The translations under genes and the position numbers were made by a program. This document shows positions 32,099-44,428 of a stretch of 64,000 bases of DNA, in pieces. Source of the stretch: Desmodesmus armatus (Eukaryota > Chlorophyta > Chlorophyceae > Sphaeropleales > Scenedesmaceae); NCBI GenBank assembly GCA_007449985.2, contig VIIQ02000732.1, positions 1-64,000 on the forward strand. The letters run 5' to 3'. Positions within the stretch are counted from its first letter, which is position 1, and each line of letters begins with the position of its first letter. The notes under the pieces were generated by a model. The model searched no databases and was not told the origin of the DNA. It was given only the letters and a program-made list of their open reading frames with translations.

Positions 32099-33513
32099 TT
32101 AGCGTGGTGCCAGCACCTGTGCCAGGCAGCTAACGTCGCCACGGCAGGTAGGGCAGGCCTTCTTGCCCTGCGCCAGCCATGGCTGCAGGCACTGGCGGTG
32201 GAAGCAGTGGCCGCATGGAGTGTTGATGGCACTCTTGCAAAAGCGGGACATGGGAGGGCCACAACAGATGCTGCACTCTGTCATGTTGCTGCTGGTGGGC
32301 TGAGCAGGGGGTAGAACAGGGGGTGGAGTCGGCGGCAGGACTGTCTTCTCTGCCCTGTGCTGTCGCAGCATCTCCAGCAATGCATTGCTGCTGGCTGGTG
32401 CGGCAGGTGGCTGTGCTGGCTGCTCAGCCCCAACCTGCAGCTGCGCCAGTGTTCCTAGTAGTGTGTCGTTGGTTGTGGGTGGGCCCCACCTCCTGGCAGG
32501 AGGCCAGCCTGGCTGGTCATCTGCGTCCTGCACTTGCTCCAGTGTTTCCGACAGTGGATTGCTGTCCCAGCCCTGGGCAGATGGGCCCCACTAGTCCTCA
32601 CCCCCCTCCTGACAGCAGCCCTGACAGAAGCTCTGTCAGCCGGCAGCACAGCCCCGCGTTGCCGCGGCGCCTCCTCCAGCAGTGCATTGCCGGTGGTGGG
32701 CGGGGCAGGAGGCTGGGCTGTTTGCTCAGCTGCGCGCTGTGCCAGCGTTGCTAGCCCAGCCGGCTTGCGGTTGCTGGTGGTGGGTGCGAGAGCAAACCCT
32801 CCTGCCCCAAGGGCGGGACCCAGGGCAGCAGGCTGCAAACCCCACCTGGTACTGGATGACAACGTTGTCAACCCCAACAACCCCGTTTGCAGCTGATTTC
32901 CTGGCCACATCAGCAGTCCCCTCTGTGAGTTGCTGGGTGCTGGGACTGCAGCGTGCACCTCAATGCTCCTAACCTTGCGTGTATTGATGACCAGGCTTGT
33001 CCACACTGTCCGGTCTGTCACAGACCCGGGGTCGTCCTTGAAGCGCTCATAGCAGTTGCCAGCCACCTGCCACTCCTGCTGGTTTACTGCCTCCAGGTCA
33101 GCTGCAGGGTTTGCACGCTTGGAACCTGACACCCTCCACTCGCAGTTGTTGAAGGCCACTATGGTTCGGCTAATCTTGTGGTTGCAGGTCGGGCACTTGG
33201 AGCGCCAGGGGTGCTGCACCAGGTCAAGGGTAGTGAAGCCTGCAGAGCAGATGACCCTCTGGCCGTGTGCTTGGCACAGGCGATTGACACAAACGCCCTC
33301 GAGGCACAAGCCAGGTGAAGCTTTGCGCCATGTGGGAACTGAACTGCTGCTGCCCCATTGCAACTTCTCCAGGCCAGAGTCCTCCATGGAGTGGCCCTTG
33401 ATGGTGGTGGATGCCACACTTGACGGCATACTGCTGTATGCGAAGGAAGAAGGCACGCTGCTCAGAGTGCTGGCGTTGAGACGGGACGACAGGCCCATGG
33501 AGGCATATGCCAT
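32099..33513 (-). pseudogene. RING-H2 finger paralogue with a broken reading frame
   Basis: Same family as 11573-12445. The frame starting at the ATG at 33513 encodes a Ser-rich N-terminus, then CLEGVC, CPTC, FNNCEW, QEWQVAGNCYERF and WTSLVINTRK, then Pro-rich repeats. Between about 32640 and 32570 the coding frame changes, and the RING part (CSICC, CGHCFHRQC, CPTCRG) continues in another frame to the stop at 32099. The stretch that would have to be an intron is about 30 bp, too short for one, so a small indel is the simplest reading. A sequencing error or a recent pseudogene are both possible. The RING finger itself has all its Cys/His ligands. Confidence 0.65.
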
Positions 33514-34739
33514 GGCTGCTGCCTGTTAGGTGGAGCACTACTGTTGTGTTGGTGCTGCGATGCACGCTTGGTCTAATGAGCAATACTGAGAGATATTTAC
33601 CACAAGAACGAAGTTGTTCGTGATGGAGCGGGCACTGGAGTTGTGCACGGCAGCTTTGACGGGCAACTCCCACCATCGCCAGCAGATAAGGTAACATAAG
33701 GAAGCTGACATTGCAACAAAGTAGCATGATTTCTGTTTGAAAGGTGTAAAATCACTCATAGAGCCCACATTAAAGGCATAGGTTGTGCCAGCGCATGGTG
33801 CACTCCAAGGTGCGGGAGGGCACGATGCTAGCAGCTGCGAGCATGCATGCAACTTAATGAATACAACGAAAGCATATAGTTGCATCTCGTGGTTTCAACG
33901 GGTGGCCTGGTGTATTAAGGTTCATGAAGGTTACCCCCCCCCCCCCCCCCCGCCCAGCACACACCCCGGGCCCCACAAACACACATGCCTTTGCTTGCGT
34001 GTAACACTTGCTGGCACTGAAGAACAGTAGAAGAGATATGCCAGCTATAGCTAAAGAGATTTGATTGCAAGCTGTCCACATAAACACACACCACCAGCTC
34101 AGGTGGGCCCTGCCACGCCTTCATGTGGAATGAAGGCTGCGGCATCTGCAGTTGCCACCTGCCATTTAGCTAGCTTAGCAAGTGAAGTTGCATGGTATGG
34201 AATACTGAATTCTGCCCCCATAAGGAAAGGCTGCTTCCTGAAATCTGACTGCATGCTGTGAGTATATTGGCATGACTTTCTTGTTGTGCGCGCTTGATTC
34301 AGCTGAGCTGCATACCTTATCGACCTGCAATAGGCCCGCTGACTGAGTTGCGGTCGTGCTGACCAGGTTTGAGAAAATCACTATCACTGTTGGTGTTTGG
34401 CAAGTGTTGGCATTTGGCCGGCAAGCAATCCAGTGTTACAAGGGTTGGATACACTTCACATCTCATCTCAGTCAGATACCAGATGTTGCCAGCGAGTCGG
34501 CCAGAGTATGCTGCAGCACAACTCAGATGCCCACACTGTGTATCTCCACCAGCACCACGACTTCAGTGACAATTTGAGGAACAGCAAGTTGTGGCCCAAC
34601 CACGACATACAATGTCAATCACACTGGACCTGCAAGCAACCAACAAGCCATGCGCCCGCACCTGAGATGCCACAAGGTTGTCCTGATACAATGACTGCAA
34701 CAGTATGTTGTACCTAAAGTGGCCATATTGCCTTGGATG
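33514..34739. other. Intergenic region
   Basis: No supported gene. There is a C run at 33933-33950. Confidence 0.5.
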
Positions 34740-36236
34740 TCACAAGGACATCCACCAGCACCTATACTGCCTCGGAGTGTCACAAAGCTGCAGCCGTGTG
34801 AGGGATGTCAGCTGGGCCTCAAGGGGCACAACACACGCCTCGGAAACTCGGCACTCCAGCCTGCCATCCAAAACAAGGGTGTGCAGCTTGCGCAGAGGCA
34901 GCAGCCACTCTAGGTGACAATCTTCCAAGCTATGGTGCATTTCCCACGACATTTCAAAGTCGCAAAGCTCCAAGCGTGTCAGATCAGTCAAGCCTGGCAG
35001 CACACAAAAGATCGCCATTGACTCAAGCTGACAGCAGCTCATGGTGAGGGACTCCAACCCCGTCAACGCCTGCAACAGAGCTGCAGCTATGAAGTCATCG
35101 GGAGCATTGAACGTCTGGCCATCTATGAATCTCAAGGGCAAGCTCAGCACACGGAGAGAGGTCAGCACAGACAGCTGCAGCAGCTCACCATGCTGTAGCT
35201 GACAAGCAGTAAAGTCCAGCTCTTGCAATGCCCCCAGCCGTGCGATAGCCGCGCACCAGTGAGCAGACCCTCCACCCTCAAACCACCCTGCGTCATGCAG
35301 CCGCAACTTTGTCAGGTGCTTGCTGCAGGCAAGCGCCACAACTGCTGCGTGCAAGGCCCTCTTTCTGCGTCCATCACATCGTTCGCAGCGGTGACAAGTC
35401 ACATCCAATTCCCGGAGGCCGGGTGTGGCTGCAAGCTGCTCAATAATGTGCAGATGACAAGTATCATACACCTCCACCTCAGCCCGGGTAATATCACGCA
35501 AACCCTGAATCTGCAACCCACCCTTGACACGTAGGGACCTCAAGAAGGGTGGCAGCACGGCTTGCAGCAGCTTGGCTTCAACCTGAAACCCCTGCCCGTC
35601 ATCATCTTCCCATGGGCCAGACCCTAGGGGATGCGCCCACATCAGGCTGGTGAGATTAGTCAAGTGTCCTAGCTGCAACAGCACACCTGGTGCATAAGGA
35701 CTGACCAAACACAGCTCAACCAGGGAAGAGGGCAGGAACGCCCCAGCAGCCGGCTCCGCACTCATTTTCAGGTATGTGAGTGCAGAGAGCGGCTGAATAG
35801 CTTCCGCAAATCTCGCTGACATTATGTCACAAATAGAAAGGTCAAGATCTAGGCGCTGCAGGCATGTCAGCGCCTGCAGTGCTCCACACACAGCAGGAGG
35901 CGGCATGAGTACATGCCCTGACCAGTTCTTTGAACAGCCAGGGATTACCCCCAGCACAGGGACCTGTGCAGCAGCCATGGCCCTAAACAAAGCTGGCGAT
36001 GGCCAGCCAACATGCAGGGCCATGCGCTGCAGGTGCAAGCCTGGTGGTGCCGACACACCGCCCACAGCAGCAGCCACAACGCATGCCTGCAGCGTGGAAG
36101 CCAACAGCATGCATGCCATGTGCTGGGCTTCACCCTCAGCACTAACAGACAACTCAGGCACAAGGCCAGCGTGCTTCACCAGCCACCAGCAGATCCGCTG
36201 AAACCTCCCCACCCGCTGAGATCTTCCCTCCGTCAT
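34740..36236 (-). CDS. Leucine-rich repeat protein, single exon
   Basis: An uninterrupted frame of 498 residues, intron-free unlike all its neighbours. The start is the ATG at 36236, which gives MTEGRSQRVGRFQRICW. At least eight irregular leucine-rich repeats can be seen, for example LTCLQRLDLDLS, LTNLTSLMW, TPGLRELDVT, LGALQELDFT, LTSLRVLSLPL, LTGLESLTMS, LTDLTRLELC and LTSLTRLQLC. There is no signal peptide, membrane segment or kinase domain. The N-terminal 100 residues are not a clear F-box. LRR proteins of this type in green algae are usually of unknown function. The missing introns may mean retrocopy origin. Confidence 0.75.
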   Translation of the reverse strand: MTEGRSQRVGRFQRICWWLVKHAGLVPELSVSAEGEAQHMACMLLASTLQACVVAAAVGGVSAPPGLHLQRMALHVGWPSPALFRAMAAAQVPVLGVIPGCSKNWSGHVLMPPPAVCGALQALTCLQRLDLDLSICDIMSARFAEAIQPLSALTYLKMSAEPAAGAFLPSSLVELCLVSPYAPGVLLQLGHLTNLTSLMWAHPLGSGPWEDDDGQGFQVEAKLLQAVLPPFLRSLRVKGGLQIQGLRDITRAEVEVYDTCHLHIIEQLAATPGLRELDVTCHRCERCDGRRKRALHAAVVALACSKHLTKLRLHDAGWFEGGGSAHWCAAIARLGALQELDFTACQLQHGELLQLSVLTSLRVLSLPLRFIDGQTFNAPDDFIAAALLQALTGLESLTMSCCQLESMAIFCVLPGLTDLTRLELCDFEMSWEMHHSLEDCHLEWLLPLRKLHTLVLDGRLECRVSEACVVPLEAQLTSLTRLQLCDTPRQYRCWWMSL

Positions 36237-36790
36237 ATAACGTTAACACGTGACGCTGCATGAGGAACGTGTCTGCTGCAGGACAGCCTTGACAGCTGCG
36301 CTGGTCTGCAGCAGCGTGCATATCGTCTGAGCTGTTGGGATGCTGTTTTCTACAACCAGGCTAAGCAGCTGGGCAGCCTGTGCAGGGCAGGAGGAGGAGG
36401 CATCCATCTGGCCTGTTGAAGGAGGCCTGCTTGTGGTAGAGAGGAAAATATCGAGATTTGAGAATCGAAACGATGTCTTTCACGCGACGGTAACTCTGGT
36501 GGCGATCTTACAAGGTCGGCACCTGAAGTACCCCGTGGAGGGTCGACCCTCCATGACGTCATGGAAGCTGCCATGAAATTGCCATGGACATGTTCAATGG
36601 ACAATGAGGGTGTGACGTTGTACGATTGCATTGAAAAGACAAAGCGACTTACACTTCGCAGTATAGCGCGCCGTTCCCGCTATGTTTATGTACCTTGGCT
36701 GTTTGTGGCCAGATCAACCCTGATCGAAAGTTGCGACAACCGCAGCATGGACACTCTAGGCGGACTTGGGTGGGACCTTCGTAATATTCA
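36237..36790. promoter_or_regulatory. Divergent intergenic region between the two LRR genes
   Basis: 554 bp separate the inferred starts at 36236 (-) and 36791 (+), so this must contain both promoters. No specific element was recognised. Confidence 0.4.
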
Positions 36791-39035
36791 ATGGATGATG
36801 TTGTCACCCTGAATGACCAGTAAGTCCACACGTCGTGCTGGTTGCTGGACTTGCACTGATCTGCAGATCAGTAGCTGCTGCTGCAACATGCTGGTGTATG
36901 CTGTGCACGATGCACAATGCCTATCCATTCCTTGGGCTCATGCGTTGTCTTGTTGTCTCTGCAGAGTGGACGATACAGAAGTCAGCCTCTTGCTGCAGCT
37001 GCCAGACCCATGTCTTCTGGCGGTGCTGCAGTACTGTGCAGATGACCCTCGCAGCGTGTTCAGTGCTGCTAGGGCCCACAGCAGGCTGCACGAGGCAGCT
37101 GTGCTCGCAACCACCAGCGTCACAGCCGACTATAACGGGCAACCAGCAGACAGTGTCATCGAATATCTGACCAGCCATGGACAGCACATAGAGGACCTTG
37201 AGATGACATGTGTGCAGGGCCCTTTTGCCCTGCGTTGGCTGCCTCCCAACTTGCAGAAGCTCACCAGCCTAAGCTTCAGCAACATGAACCTGAAGCTGCT
37301 GTCTGGCCAGCATTGCCAGGGTGTGCTGGGGGCTCGGCCGCCCCTCAAGCAGCTGCACCTGCACAGATGCACCCTGCTTGATGGGGAGGTGGGGCTAGCA
37401 GCAGCCCTGTTGCAGTTGCCAACGCTGCAGCACCTCACCCTGAGTGGAGAGTCGGATCCCTTCACCCTGAATGGACCCGACTGGATTTCACAGTTTGTGG
37501 TGCGGGCGCTGCAGCAGCTGACACATTTGGCGCTGTCAGTCACGGTGCGGGACCCTCCCGGCATGCGGCACCTGCCAGGGCTAACAAACCTGCAAGACCT
37601 GCGGCTGCGGATCAAGGGTGGTGTAACAGCCAGCATGCTGTCAGGGTTGCAGCTGACGCAGTTTGAGCTGCATGGAGTGCACAGCCAGTCTTCTTTTGAC
37701 CCCGGTGCCCTGTCAGGGAAGACGCAGCTACAGCACGTGGTGCTGCTCCAGTGCCCTATGCCAGACCGCTCAGCAGGGGTTGCGCAGCTGCTGTCCCAAC
37801 TGCAGCAGCTGCAGCAGCTGACCCATCTGGACCTGAGACACAGCTTGCTAGAGGTTGCGCCAGCAGCTGCTGCGTACTCAGCGCTGACGGCCAGCAGCAA
37901 GCTGCACCACTTGGACTTTAGCGGCAGCTGCCTGCCGCTAGGTACGTGGCAGCACATCTTCCCTGCCGGCAGGCAGCTGCCACACCTGCGCCAGCTCACC
38001 TGTGGGGATGTCCATTGCTGTCACGCTGGGCTGCCATTCCGCACACCTATGGAAGCCCCAGAAAGCAGTCGCCTTGTCAGCTGCTGCCGTGGCCTGCAGT
38101 CCCTGGACATGCAGGGCTTGCTGTACAGCTCAGAGCTACTGGCTGACTTGCCAAAGCTGACATGCTTGCAGCAGCTGGCCCTGCGGCCTGCTTACAGATC
38201 CCTTGGGGGTTTGGAGGTGGTCTGCCAGCTCACAGGGCTGAGGCAGCTACAGGTGCACCAGCCACTGGCACACCCCGCATTCAGGGGTGTACTGACAGCA
38301 GAGGAGCTTCTGCTGCACCTGACGAAGCTCCGGCGACTGACAAGTCTGGAGTGCACTGGCTTCGTGCGCGCAGTGCAATGGCGAAAGTGGTATACAGTGC
38401 AGGTAAGTGTGCATTTACGTGACCCTTGTGCGTTTCTCCTAACCTTCTGGCGGTTAGACCTATGCGGTTGTGAAGTGTTTGCTCTAGTAGGAAAGTGATA
38501 GCAAAGACTGCACTGACGGAGCGACAGATGCAGTAGGCAACAAACGGTATCGGTCTGTTGCCTGCCCAGGCCCTTAGGGCCTCCCGTTCGAGATTCCGTG
38601 TGGGTATAGGTCTTAGCGTTTGACTTTCGCCCCAAAGCTCTTACACAAATCCCGCAGATTACACGCGTACGCACGTGTAATCTTTCACATTTACGTGACC
38701 ATTGTGCGTTTCTCCTAACCTTCTGGCGGTTAGACCTATGCGGTTGTGAAGTGTTTGCTCTAGTTGCTCTCGGGTGCCACCAGTGTTTGTGCTATCTACA
38801 GTCCGCAACGTCCCTTGCTTGACACCACTGTGTATGAGTGGCTGCAAATCCCCCCATCACCTGCAAGGCAGTGCCTTTAGACAGCAACACATCTTGCCCC
38901 GCTCTGCAGGCCCCTGGTGACGAGCCCGTTTGGCGTCAAGTGCTGAAGGATCACCGTGGCCACAGCAACCCTGATGTGGCACAGCAAGCTGCTGCTGCTC
39001 TGGCAGAGAGTGACAGCAAGCAGCTAGCTGTGTGA
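36791..39035 (+). CDS. F-box/LRR protein
   Basis: Exons 36791-36819, 36965-38402, 38910-39035; all phases close, giving 530 residues. The start ATG gives MDDVVTLNDQ, which joins VDDTEVSLLLQLPDPC. Residues about 16-60 are F-box-like (LLQLPDPCLLAVLQYCADD, then VFSAARAHSRLHEAA). About ten leucine-rich repeats follow (LPTLQHLTLSG, LTHLALSV, LTNLQDLRL-like, LTHLDLRH, LHHLDFSG, LRQLQVHQ, LTSLECTG). The last exon encodes an Ala-rich tail ending DSKQLAV. F-box/LRR proteins commonly recruit substrates to SCF ubiquitin ligases; no substrate can be named from sequence. The second intron carries a pair of direct repeats. Confidence 0.78.
38412..38766 (+). repeat. Pair of about 79-bp direct repeats around a hairpin in an F-box gene intron
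   Basis: Copies at 38412-38490 and 38688-38766 differ at about one position and flank 197 bp of unrelated sequence. The interval includes an inverted repeat with 9-bp arms at about 38658-38683. It could be a small terminal-repeat element or a partial tandem duplication; it encodes nothing. Confidence 0.8.
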
Positions 39036-40017
39036 CGTGCCACAACGCACTGAGTGCAGGGGAGGCATATCATGGCAATGGAGTCTTTGCAGCTGCAGCC
39101 TAGTTGGTAGTCGAGCTGACATGCAGTGTTGATTTCATGCACAGAGCTTTCCCTGGCTGGTTATCGAGTGGGGCTTGTAGTGTTGTTGCACGCCACCACA
39201 CCACAAAATAGCTTGTGAGGCTGCTGCCAGTTTTGATGGACAGTAGCCGAGTTGGTTGAGTTGGTTTCAGTTGGTTTTGACCACAAGGCCTTTGAGGATG
39301 GGAGAGCACACATTTACCCGCTGTTGCGATATGAAACAGTGAAACTGCAAGTACCCACTGACACTCTGTTCAAACCTCAACAGTATCTAGCGTGCACCTG
39401 CTCAAACCTCAACAGTATCTAGCGTGCACCACTGTTGGGCATGTTATCGTCAGCGCCTACTACCCAGCAGTTGCTAGCATGCGTCTCTGCTTGCAGTCAC
39501 CTTCCAGTTTGTCTGCAGCATTCAGAGCATGTCTTGTTGCCACAGCACTACTGCCACCAGGAGTGCTGTGAGCCAGCTGCTACGCTTTACAACGACCTGC
39601 ATGTAATGACGGAATCGCCTGCATGGCATCGACGTTTCTGGGTCCGGCACGAACAACCTTTGCGGCACATGAACCATGACAAGGACATGTCGCATGCCAG
39701 CACAGCACTGTGGAAGGCTCTTACAACGGTTGTAGTGGACACACTGTTGCAACACATGCAGCAGCTGCAGGAGAGGACTAGATGCAGGGCGCAGCCACAC
39801 GGCATCATGCCTGGCTAGAAACTGCAACACGACTCATACAGTCTGCATGTGCACCTACACGACTCATACAGTCTGCATGTGCACCTACACATGGCGGATG
39901 CTACAGAACCTGACGGCCATCAACACCACCAAATGAGCCCTGCCAACATGGACCTTGTCAAACCAAGTAGCGGGTTGCATTCTCATAACTCTAACCAAGT
40001 CGCTTTGTCAGCGGCAG
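39036..40017. other. Intergenic region with short duplications
   Basis: Two 30-bp tandem duplications lie near 39366-39430 and 39830-39890. An open frame at 39435-39818 (+, 127 codons) is Cys/His-rich but matches nothing I recognise, and is not called as a gene. Confidence 0.45.
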
Positions 40018-40940
40018 TCAGTTTGTTGAACGACTTGCTGCTGCCATTGCAACTGCCTTATCGAGCTTCTGTGCTGCTGCCTTTGCTGCGTCCCTCGTAG
40101 CCTTAGTCTTCAGTGTTGCGTGCTGGATGGCATGCAGCCGTGTCACTAGTGCTTGGCTGTCTGCGCCATCAGCTGACAGCTGCATCAGCTGACCTAGCAG
40201 GCTACTGAAGCTACGGCTGTGCTCCAGCACCGAGGCAGACTGACCAGCAACCTGCAACCTGCACACCAACACAAAACACAAGCACCAGTGGCGACAGCAG
40301 CACCACCAACAGCGACAGCAGCAGCACTTTGATGGCGTTGATGACCATACAAGACGGCCATCAATCAGTGTGCACACCACGTGGTTGACCGAGTGACCCA
40401 GTGATAGGCGACTCTGTCCGACGGTCCACTCTATCGGAGAGTGACAACCTACATGCCACAACCACCTCTGCAGCTGCCGCTTATGTAGCTAATTAAGCAA
40501 GCTGCAGGTGAAGGCCTTGTCTTGCTGGCACATCAACATGATCAGCAACCGATTAGTCATGAGCCACTCTTCATTACTCACCGCCAGCGGCAGGCAGTCT
40601 GCCTGGAGTGAGGAGCTCAGCTGGGATGTGCATGTTGCTGGGGCTGCTCGATTCTGCGCAGGCCGGCAAGCTGGCATTGAAGGCTGTGCAGCCTGCACTG
40701 TGACAGCAGTACCGCTAGGTCAGGCACTGGCGTGGAGGAAAGCACGTACTGCGTGTCCGACTGCGTGCTTAGCCGCTTGCTGCCAAATGCAGACCACCTA
40801 GCAGAGGTCCTAACAAAGCAGCAACAACCAACCCAGCAGACAGGGACAGCAAGCAGCACTTGCTTGTGAGTGAACGGGTACGTCACATCATGTGCGGCAG
40901 GTACATGCACATGTCGACAGCAGCAAGAACACCACCACAA
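40018..40940 (-). pseudogene. Decayed duplicate of the helicase gene 3' end
   Basis: Two blocks match the last exons of the helicase gene at 50714-51507. One at about 40700-40800 encodes SAFGSKRLSTQSDTQYVLS, against AVFGSKRFNTEINTQYVLS. The other at about 40018-40255 encodes VAGQSASVLEHSRSFSSLLG, against VAGQSAAVLEHSRSFSSLLG. The order and strand are as in the parent gene, but the first block loses its frame after about 35 residues and the helicase core is absent. It lies next to the 3' end of the left MYND paralogue, as the real helicase end lies near the right one. Confidence 0.75.
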
Positions 40941-42354
40941 AGAGTGTCAGGAAGTACCACTGGGCTATCTACTAACGCCAATCAAGCCCTGTCTGCTCAG
41001 CAGTCAGTTGGCACAGGCTGTGCATGCATGACACAGCATGATGCATAGCAATCCGAGGGGGACTTTCAAACATGCCGCAGATCAATTTCGCAGCACTCAT
41101 ACCTGTAGACTCATACCTGTGTTATGTCACAGTCAGGCAGAAGCAGCTGCAGACGCATATGTGCTGTTGATGTGGACGCCATATTACGTTATGGGCTGCT
41201 GCTGCTGCTGCTGGTGCCGCTGCCGCTGCCATGTGTGGCTGCTGCATTGGCCTTCAGAGCTGCGATCTGCATGCATGCTGTGCTGTGCTGCGGCCAGTGT
41301 GCTGCCTGGCAGCTGACGCCACAGTACCTGCAGCACACAACAGCAACATGAAAGATGGATGGCAGCCGGCAAAACACACAAAACTGCTTGTCAACCGGCA
41401 TGGCATGTATTGCTGACCTGCGATCTGCCGCTTGGTACATATACACAAACGCACATATCAGGAGTTTATCTTGAGCTTCATAGCTACAGGTGTAACTTTG
41501 ATTAAATTTGATTTGACCAGTTGTCTGCAGTTTCTGCGAGGACTCAGCTCACATACTATGACTCGGTGAGTCAGCCAACATAATTTAAGCATTTGCAGAG
41601 GCTATCAAACCAACACATGCCCTGCCATTGTGCTGCAAGCCTGATATGCAAGTGGCATGACAGGAACAGCCCGCAAGGGACGGCAGCTGTCACAGAAGGG
41701 CTCAGCACTCACCTGGCCACCCCGCAGCCCCCACACACGCAAGCCTTGCCTCCCACCAGCTGCAGCTCACTGGCACCTGACAGCACCATGCAGCGCGGGT
41801 TGTTGCACATCCACGGCACCGGCGCCTTGGCACACAGCGCTGCACCGAGCCGCTGCAGCTCTTCTGATTTCCCTGCCTGCCATGACGGGGGCTGTGCGTG
41901 CGAGGTGCTGTCAACGATGCTCACAATGCTCGCAAACTCGGCTGTAAGGTCCCCATGCTGCAGCCAGTAGCCGGCCGGGACGCCACCAGCTGTTACTGCG
42001 GCATACTGTCCCTTGTCACCTGGCTCCTGCTGGCTGCCGGTGTTGTTGCCAGCCCTGGCATACCTAGCAGCATCCTGCCATGCCTGATGCAGCGCCTTCC
42101 TCCATGCTGTGCTACTGTCGATGGCGTCTACAAGCTGTTGCCCCCTGTTGACAGACCACCCCAACAACTGACTGAGTGGGAAGGTGCCCTCTGGTGCTTC
42201 TGCCATCTTTTCCAAAACGACCTGCAGGTGGTGCAGCTGCTCCACAATGTGGATGAGGAACTGACCCAGGAGCATAACCCAGGGTGCGAGAGCTGCACGT
42301 GCCTCTGACAGGCTGCTGCTGTGGGAGCTGAGCGCCTGCATAGAGCGAGATGAA

Positions 42355-42520
42355 GTGCAGTGACGATGTGAGACAATGTGCAGTGACGGTGTGAGACAGC
42401 GTGCAGTGTCAGTGTGAGACAGTGTAAGACAAGGCGCAGTGACAGTGTGAGACAGTGTGAGACAAGGCGCAGTGACAGTGTGAGACGAAAGGCAGTGACC
42501 GCGTGAGACAAAGTGCAGTG
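42355..42520 (-). repeat. Minisatellite in intron 1 of MYND left paralogue
   Basis: Imperfect 20-35-bp units built from GTGAGACA and GCAGTGAC motifs, repeated about seven times between exons 1 and 2. The right paralogue has instead a short CCCCG repeat in the same intron (47680-47705). Confidence 0.85.
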
Positions 42521-44428
42521 ACACTGTAAGACAGCTACACTACAAGCCCAACAAGAATAGGCAACACGAATTACGACAAGGGACACACTTGCAGTTGGCA
42601 GCACTGCTTCATATTAAATCAAATTAAAGTTACACCTGTACTTTAGCTGCGAAGCTCAAGCTTACCTGTGGTATGTACACTGCCCAGCCACTGAACATGG
42701 CCTCTATTGTGTCTACCGAGGGCGCAGTATCTGTACTCAAAACGCCGCTGCTAGCAACAGGCTGTTGGGCACAGCAACGGCACAGCTTCAAGAAGCTCGC
42801 CATGACTGCTGCCAGCTGCTGCATCGACCGCTGCAGCACTGGCGATGGCTGCCGTCCTGCTGGTTGCAGTATCATTTCGATGATGACACCGCCCGGCGGT
42901 GGTTCGTCATCGTCCTCTCCAAAGGACCAGGTCTTGCCTGTGACCAGCACCTGACACGCATTCACACAGCTCTGTAGCATCAGCAGACTACCCCTGCTGA
43001 CCTTACTGCTGCTGCTGCTGCCGCTGCTGCTGCTGCTGCTGCCGCTGCTGCTGCTGCTGCTGCTGCTGCTGCAAAGAGGCCTCAGAGGTCCCACCCGCCT
43101 CAGCAGCACCTCCAGCAGCAGCAGCACAGCAGGCAGCTGCCCGCTCCACCCCTCCACACTGCGGAGAAATGTAAGGGGCTCCAGAAAGTCCAGCAGCACG
43201 CTGACACAGTAGCAGCGCCTGCAGTCAATGACGACACAGGGCCCCCCACTTGGAGTTACCAGCAACTGGGAATCCCCTGGTACCTTTGGGCAGCACTCAC
43301 ATACCAGGGAGTCATCTGGGGACCCTGTTACTGCCACTGCCTGTGCTGCACTGCACCGCTGCTGCTGCTGCTGCTGCTGGGTGTGAGCAGCAGCTGCTGC
43401 CTGGATAGCACTCAGCAGCACCCCGTCAGGCTGCAGCAGCTGCTGCTGCATGAGCTGCAGCCAACAGTCCAGCAGCGGCGGCAGCAGCTGCTGTGCTGCT
43501 GCTGTACTGCTGCTGCTGCTCTGCCAGCCGGCAGCAGTGGCAGCAATGCTGGGCTGCAGCTCTGCCAGCCTCCAGCACATGCTGCAGCACCAGGCAGCAT
43601 CTGCTGCCACCTCTGTCACCAGCGGCTCCCCACCCCCACACAGGAGCGCCGTCTGCAGCAGCAGCTGCGGCAGCTGCCACACAACCCCCTGCAGCAGCTG
43701 CTGCTGCTCCCGGCTGAGCTCCCTGCCTCCTTTGAGCCAGGTGGCCGTGCTGCGCCCTGCTGTGATGCTCTTAGCCACCCACATACGCACACACAGCGCA
43801 AAGATCTGAGACAGCATCACAAAGGACTGCAGCAGCTGGGGGGTGTCGGCTGGCAGCTGCCGTATGTCATCAGGAGGTCCTGTGCTGCTGCCGGTGCTGC
43901 TGCTGCTGCTGAGTACTGAATCAACCTCAGCGAACCAGCTAGCTAGCAGCCTGCCCTGCTGTGACAAGTGCTCTGCCGCTGCTGTCCAGCGTGGCAGGGT
44001 GTCAGCCCTCCCGCCGGCTGCCACAACCAGTTGTGACGCTAGCGCCTTGTGCCACTGCTGCTGCTGCCTGGCTGCACCAGCAGCAGAGTGTGGCAATGCC
44101 GCAGCATCAAGCCCGCAGCTGCTGCCGCCACAGCTGCTGCCGCAACCGCTGCTGCCATCTGCCTGTTGCATCAGCAGGCAGCTGATTGGCAGTAGCAGCG
44201 TGAGGCAGAGCTGCACAGTGGCCGGGCTGTTGAGCAGCTGCTGTTTGTAAACAGAGCTGACCTGTTGTTGCAACCTCGCGTACCGAAGAAATGCCACTTC
44301 CGCCACACTAGCAACGACGTTGTACATGCTGACCGACTCTTCCTCGCTTGAGAAGGAACAGCGCGAGTAGACAGCTGCAAGCTGCATGCAGTGCACGAGG
44401 AAGCTGCTTGAGCTGTCGCGGGTGTAAG

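Noticed and set aside
32575..32606. Possible tiny intron joining the two frames of the RING paralogue
   Set aside because: The GT-AG interval would be about 30 bp, far below normal intron size, so an indel is more likely.
38570..38600. GTTCGAGATTCC resembling a tRNA B box
   Set aside because: No cloverleaf can be drawn around it; it is inside the paired-repeat element.
38412..38766. LTR retrotransposon reading of the paired repeats
   Set aside because: No primer-binding site, polypurine tract or coding sequence was seen, and the repeats are only 79 bp.
39435..39818. 127-codon open frame, Cys/His-rich
   Set aside because: No domain, and minus-strand frames are open across the same stretch; composition is that of intergenic sequence.
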